Below are positions 51,518 through 54,979 of a DNA stretch of 54,979 nt, one piece after another; within the stretch, counting starts at the first letter, position 1; each line of letters begins with the position of its first letter. The DNA is from an uncultured Flavobacteriales bacterium. GTDB taxonomy: Bacteria; Bacteroidota; Bacteroidia; Flavobacteriales_G; Salibacteraceae. Below the pieces are notes generated by a model. The model was not told the DNA's origin and made no database searches. It saw only the letters and a list, made by a program, of their open reading frames with translations. The stretch is from positions 1 through 54,979 of the forward strand of contig CALSPD010000028.1 of NCBI GenBank assembly GCA_943788145.1, in the 5' to 3' direction. The position numbers and the translations under genes were made by a program.

Positions 51518-53095
51518 ATGAAAAACATTTATCTACTCTTTTTCGCTCTAACTATTGGAACAGTCCATCAAGCACAGGGTGATTTCACTTGGGCAATTTT
51601 TGATAACTACACAGCTCAGCATGACAATTATTGTTTTGATTTAGCCATGGACTCTGAGAATAATTTAATCTCGGTGGGTCGCTCTTCGAAATCAAGTGGC
51701 ACAGATAATCAAGCCGTTGTTTACAAGCATGACAGTGATGGGAATGAAGTATGGAAAACCACCTTCAATTACACTCAATATTTAAGCGATGCTCAAGTAA
51801 AAATAGCATCAAACAATGACATCGTTTTAACCCTAAACTTTCGCGGTGACTTAACCATAGGAACCACTGTGTTAAGTGGTTATGATGACATTGCCTTAAT
51901 CAAAATCGATAAAGACGGTGCCGTTTTATGGTCGGCTCATGACGGAAGAACAGCGGGTGGTGAATCGACATTCGCGATCACTATAGACGACAACGACAAT
52001 ATTTACTATGCTGGAGGTCACGTACCGTTTAAAACTTATGTCGGCACGGATTCAATCACTGGCGGTGGACAAACTTTTATCGCTTGTTACAACAGCGATG
52101 GTGTTTATCAATGGGTGCGATTATGTTCCAAGGGCCTAAGAAGCCTCGACCATTCCAGCACGCATCTATTCGCTTATGGCTCACCTGGTGCTGGATTGAA
52201 CAACTTTGGAGATTCAACCGTTTCGGGCCTCACGGATGCCTTTTTGGCCAAATTCGATTTCAATGGAAATCTTGTATCGATCACAGGCGAAGACGAAGTA
52301 GTCCCCAAATCACTCCTCGTTTTAGATGATCGTGTTTTGACTACTGGAATATTTACCACCACAGCAACTATTGCCGGTAGCACAGTCACACCGGCTAATA
52401 GCGTTGATAGTTATATCGGCTATTATGACTTCGATCTTGCAGGTCAAAAATACTTTCAGGTGACGGCAACAGATTACACAAATGGTGTAATGCTGGCGGA
52501 GAGCGCTAAAGGTCATTATTGTCTTCTAGGCAATCATGCCGGTGATGTTTCATTTGCTGGTTCTACAGTCGTTGGTTCGGGCTTTTCACACAACGTTTAC
52601 GTACTTGAATTTGATGAAAATGACACGGAAATTGAAGCTTACGGAATATTTGGCGTTGCCGCTTCGACAGCCACCGAAATAGAAGAAGCGAGTATTGCGG
52701 CCGGAACAAACAACGATTTTTATGTCAATGGATATTTGAAAGGTAGAGGCACTTTTGGCACGTTGGATGTAAACCCTGGCGGAAACAAAATTCACATGTG
52801 GCTCGCTCAAATTGGAACGGCAGGCGCCCTTGGTTCAAAAGAAATCAAGGCCACTTACCTAAATTCCATTTCCGTATTTCCAAACCCGTTTAGCGATGTG
52901 CTTAATGTCTATTTTGATAAACCGCTAAACGGTGATTTAATTCTAATAGATATGAATGGCCGCACTGTTTTAAGAAGAGAATTGAACGCGGACCACTGCC
53001 AAATTAGTGTAAGCCACCTAGCTAAGGGGATTTACTCACTAAGCGTCAAATCTAAATCTGGACAAAGATTCGTTGAGCAAGTTGTTATCATGTAG
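51518..53095 (+). CDS. T9SS type A secreted protein with SBBP-like beta-propeller
   Basis: A 525-residue secreted protein. The signal peptide is residues 1-20 (MKNIYLLFFALTIG, ending AQG). The body has repeats of the pattern DxxNLxSVGRS, DDNDNIYYAGGH, DAFLAKFDFNGNLV and NNDFYVNGYLKG, which suggest a beta-propeller (SBBP-like) of about six blades. The last 75 residues (ISVFPNPFSDVLNVYF to GIYSLSVKSKSGQRFVEQVVIM) are a T9SS type A sorting domain. ATG 51518 is used because it gives the signal peptide; an in-frame ATG at 51443 does not. A strong terminator follows. Confidence 0.85.
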   Translation: MKNIYLLFFALTIGTVHQAQGDFTWAIFDNYTAQHDNYCFDLAMDSENNLISVGRSSKSSGTDNQAVVYKHDSDGNEVWKTTFNYTQYLSDAQVKIASNNDIVLTLNFRGDLTIGTTVLSGYDDIALIKIDKDGAVLWSAHDGRTAGGESTFAITIDDNDNIYYAGGHVPFKTYVGTDSITGGGQTFIACYNSDGVYQWVRLCSKGLRSLDHSSTHLFAYGSPGAGLNNFGDSTVSGLTDAFLAKFDFNGNLVSITGEDEVVPKSLLVLDDRVLTTGIFTTTATIAGSTVTPANSVDSYIGYYDFDLAGQKYFQVTATDYTNGVMLAESAKGHYCLLGNHAGDVSFAGSTVVGSGFSHNVYVLEFDENDTEIEAYGIFGVAASTATEIEEASIAAGTNNDFYVNGYLKGRGTFGTLDVNPGGNKIHMWLAQIGTAGALGSKEIKATYLNSISVFPNPFSDVLNVYFDKPLNGDLILIDMNGRTVLRRELNADHCQISVSHLAKGIYSLSVKSKSGQRFVEQVVIM

Positions 53096-53122
53096 ATGTG
53101 ATTTTGAAAGGCTCAACAGAGA

Positions 53123-53150
53123 AGGCGCGACCATGTCGCGTCTTTTTTTT
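53123..53150 (+). terminator. intrinsic terminator after the beta-propeller gene
   Basis: AGGCGCGAC (53123-53131) pairs with GTCGCGTCT (53135-53143), including one G-T pair, around a CAT loop. Eight T follow from 53143. This is a classic Rho-independent terminator between convergent genes. Confidence 0.88.
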
Positions 53151-53525
53151 GTTACATCCAACCAAGCGAACGGGCCTTATCTATTGCAGCTAACTTGCTA
53201 TTCACTTGCAGTTTAGTGTATATGTTTTGAATGTGATTGCGAACCGTTTTAGGCGATATAAACAAGCTTTCACTCACTTCATTATAGTTTTTTCCTTCTG
53301 CCAATCGAGTCAAGACTTGCATTTCGCGTTCAGAGATTCCAAAATCTGACTTTGCCACTTCCTGCGATTTATTCTGATGTCGAAGGATATTCAATGTTTT
53401 TAACGCAATTGACGGACTCATTGGTGCACCGCCTTCCATGATATCTTGAATGGCATCGACAATTTGCCTTGGGTGTTCTTCTTTCAATAAGTAACCATTT
53501 GCACCAGCAAGAATGGCCTCCATTA

Positions 53526-53533
53526 TTTTATTA
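53526..53533. repeat. left target-site duplication
   Basis: TTTTATTA, identical to 54540-54547. Eight bases is the usual duplication length of the IS1595 family. The last A also matches the first base of the inverted repeat, so the border is uncertain by one base. Confidence 0.85.
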
Positions 53534-54539
53534 CTGATTCCCCCGCAAATTACCACAACGTAAATAGATTACATTCTGATATGGTTGATTCGTGCTTCTA
53601 AATAAACGAAAGCCCGATGAACATCTTAGAATTCACCAAACAATTTCCCACAGAAACAAGCTGTAAAGAACATTTTCGTGCTCAGCGCGAAACCGAAGGT
53701 GTTAAGTGTAAACACTGCTCGAGTGAGCGCCATTATTGGCTTCGGGCCAAATGGCAATGGCAGTGCATTGAATGTGGCTTCCGCACCACATTGAAAAGTG
53801 GTAGTATTATGGAAGGCTCGAAAGTCAGCGTGCGCACCTGGTATCTAGCCATGGCCTTTATGACCTTCAGTAAAAAGAGTATCTCAGCATCGGAATTACA
53901 ACGTCAGTTAGATCATCCAAAATACGATACAGTATGGCGTCTGATGCATAAAATTCGCCATGCGATGGGAAAGCGCGATGCCCTCTACCAGTTGGATGGT
54001 GCAGTGGAATTTGATGAAGGTTACTTTGAAAAGGCCACTTCAAAACATGTGAAGATCAAGCGAGGAAGGGGAAGTCAACGACAGGCTCAGGTGGCCGTAA
54101 TGGCAGAGTCTACCCCGTTGGAAGACATAGAAACTGGTGTACGTTCGAGACAGTGCCGGTACTTCAAAATGAAGGTTATTGAAGACCACAACTCAGATAC
54201 TCTCACTGAGTTGGTGAAAGAGAACTTTAATCAGAAAAACATCGTCTTCTCAGATAAAAGCACCAGTTATGTAGACATTGCAAAGCACGTGGAGATGCAC
54301 ATTACACAGAAATCGGATGCAAACACTACCAAAACAACATTGCAATGGGTACATATTGCTATAAGCAACGCTAAACGCACTTTACTGGGTATATTCCACA
54401 AGATAAAAGGGAAGTACTTGCAAAACTATCTAAATGAGTTTTGTTACAAACTCAACCGTAGACGTTTCGGTGAAAGGATTTTCGATAGACTTACTCTGGC
54501 GGTTGCTAAATCTTACTGGTAAGTTCTGGGGGAATCAGT
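53534..54539 (+). mobile_element. IS1595-family insertion sequence
   Basis: A 1006-bp element with imperfect terminal inverted repeats. The left end reads (A)CTGATTCCCCCGCAA and the reverse complement of the right end reads ACTGATTCCCCCAGAA. Over 23 positions 20 match. It carries one transposase gene and is flanked by the 8-bp direct repeat TTTTATTA. It is inserted in the receiver domain of a response regulator gene with its transposase antisense to the interrupted gene. Intact ends and a perfect duplication suggest a recent insertion. Confidence 0.92.
53617..54522 (+). CDS. IS1595-family transposase (ISXO2-like)
   Basis: A 301-residue transposase. An N-terminal zinc ribbon has C31, C34, C50 and C53 (CKHC and CIEC). 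The ISXO2/IS1595 DDE-type domain follows, with likely catalytic residues D133 in EFDEGYFEKA, D213 in VFSDKSTSY and N251 in AISNAKRTL; an Asn in the third position is the known variant of this family. The C terminus (LQNYLNEFCYKLNRRRFGE) is typical. The frame is complete, so the element may be active. Confidence 0.92.
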   Translation: MNILEFTKQFPTETSCKEHFRAQRETEGVKCKHCSSERHYWLRAKWQWQCIECGFRTTLKSGSIMEGSKVSVRTWYLAMAFMTFSKKSISASELQRQLDHPKYDTVWRLMHKIRHAMGKRDALYQLDGAVEFDEGYFEKATSKHVKIKRGRGSQRQAQVAVMAESTPLEDIETGVRSRQCRYFKMKVIEDHNSDTLTELVKENFNQKNIVFSDKSTSYVDIAKHVEMHITQKSDANTTKTTLQWVHIAISNAKRTLLGIFHKIKGKYLQNYLNEFCYKLNRRRFGERIFDRLTLAVAKSYW

Positions 54540-54547
54540 TTTTATTA
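54540..54547. repeat. right target-site duplication
   Basis: TTTTATTA, the second copy of the 8-bp target duplication made by the IS1595-type element. Confidence 0.85.
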
Positions 54548-54827
54548 TCATCGTCAAATACAGTTAACATCAGCACTTTTATGGATGGATAATTGGCCTT
54601 TAGATTTGCCGTAGCTTCAATCCCATTCATCACAGGCATCTCTATATCCATAAGAATTACTTGAGGTTGGAGGGCCGTACATTTATTTACAAGATCGAGT
54701 CCGTTTGACGCGCTGAATATTACTTCAACCTCGGAAAAATAACCCAAGCTAGCTTTAAGGCTTTCTCTTAAATCCTGATTATCTTCTGCAATGGCAACTT
54801 TAACCTTCATTTTCATCGATTTTGTCG

Positions 54828-54979
54828 CTACTTCTTAGTGGCGTAATTTGGTAAAGGCGATTTAAGTTGTAGGCCAATTCGAATCGTTGTCCCAATACCT
54901 AGTTTAGAAACAATACTAAAAAACGCCTGCATTTCAGAAGCTCTATCCTTTATATTTCTCAGTCCGTTATGTTCATTCT
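54828..54979 (-). CDS. sensor histidine kinase, 3' end only
   Basis: The minus strand from the window edge to a TAG at 54828-54830 reads NEHNGLRNIKDRASEMQAFF, then SKLGIGTTIRIGLQL. This is the G2 region and last strand of a HATPase domain, as in kinases that pair with NarL/LuxR-type regulators. About 50 residues are visible. It ends 11 bases before the start of the response regulator gene, so the two were an operon and probably a cognate pair. Confidence 0.8.
   Translation of the reverse strand, partial: NEHNGLRNIKDRASEMQAFFSIVSKLGIGTTIRIGLQLKSPLPNYATKK

Larger units (their letters stand above)
53152..54816 (-). pseudogene. NarL/LuxR-type response regulator split by an IS1595 element
   Basis: The gene starts at ATG 54816: a receiver domain with AEDN and phosphoacceptor Asp in VILMDIEMPVMNG runs to LTVFDDDN and is cut by an insertion sequence. 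The rest (KIMEAILAGANGYLLKEE, then a LuxR HTH with SEREMQVLTRLAEGKNYNEV and ISPKTVRNHIQNIYTKLQ) lies at 53152-53533. Removing the element and one 8-bp duplication gives exactly 651 bases, 216 residues, in frame. The fragment frames now run into IS sequence. Neither piece is a complete regulator, so the regulator is probably inactive in this strain. The histidine kinase gene is upstream, 11 bases away. Confidence 0.93.

Noticed and set aside
53152..53556. An intact 134-residue LuxR-type regulator
   Set aside because: Its first residues are translated from the insertion sequence. It is the 3' fragment of the split response regulator.
54535..54816. A stand-alone CheY-like receiver protein
   Set aside because: It ends inside the insertion sequence. 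The downstream half of the receiver domain is on the other side of the element.

Overview
The window comes from a Bacteroidota chromosome, most likely of the order Flavobacteriales (order-level placement is an inference). The evidence is a fused LpxC-FabZ protein, a PorX-type REC-PglZ regulator, four proteins with type IX secretion (T9SS) or gliding-type C-terminal sorting domains, Bacteroidota-specific families (DUF5683, DUF4924, WbqC, the DUF5684-type signal peptidase) and promoters of the TAnnTTTG type. Most of the window is ordinary core chromosome. I saw no rRNA, tRNA, CRISPR array or prophage.

Layout. 1-6212: flavin reductase, then parA-parB-DUF5683-dapB-lepB-wbqC on the plus strand. 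6209-14176: a methyltransferase-like membrane protein, a Tat-exported class V aminotransferase, a 1060-residue T9SS surface protein, an acyl-CoA carboxylase beta subunit and a TPR protein. 14177-22526: a surface-polysaccharide region made of two facing operons. The plus-strand one has two GT4 glycosyltransferases and an O-antigen ligase/polymerase. The minus-strand one has two GT-C-like membrane proteins and an unusual sulfotransferase-glycosyltransferase fusion. 22637-30030: murQ, an unknown acidic protein behind a structured leader, the acpH-mnmD-Nudix operon, a LytS/LytTR two-component pair, a SiaC-like gene, an OmpH-like lipoprotein and DUF4924. 30047-38557: ald-tsaE-porX facing an HD phosphohydrolase and the lipid A operon lpxD-lpxC/fabZ-lpxA plus an ABC ATPase. 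38538-47892: a T9SS type B protein, purE and purK, hpt-adk-obgE, a small membrane-anchored protein, aroB and aroA. 47948-53095: two T9SS type A proteins around a TfoX-like protein and a lipoprotein agmatine deiminase. 53152-54979: a NarL-type response regulator split by an IS1595-family element, and the 3' end of its histidine kinase.

The most notable observations are as follows. (1) Three genes (lepB, siaC-like, agmatine deiminase) have a reading frame broken by exactly one base inside a T-run. In each case the one-base correction restores a full family-like protein. This means homopolymer sequencing errors, slippage decoding or phase variation. (2) Between murQ and the unknown gene at 24191 there is a compact three-way-junction hairpin with a T tail. 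One arm of it can also pair with a second downstream copy, which looks like a terminator/attenuator or a dispersed repeat. (3) A single polypeptide joins a PAPS sulfotransferase to a GT4 glycosyltransferase. (4) An apparently recent IS1595-type insertion has an 8-bp target duplication, and its in-silico removal restores an exact 216-codon response regulator. (5) Several genes carry a TAnnTTTG -7 box only 3-6 bases before the start codon, suggesting leaderless transcripts. The porX and HD-protein promoters overlap back to back.
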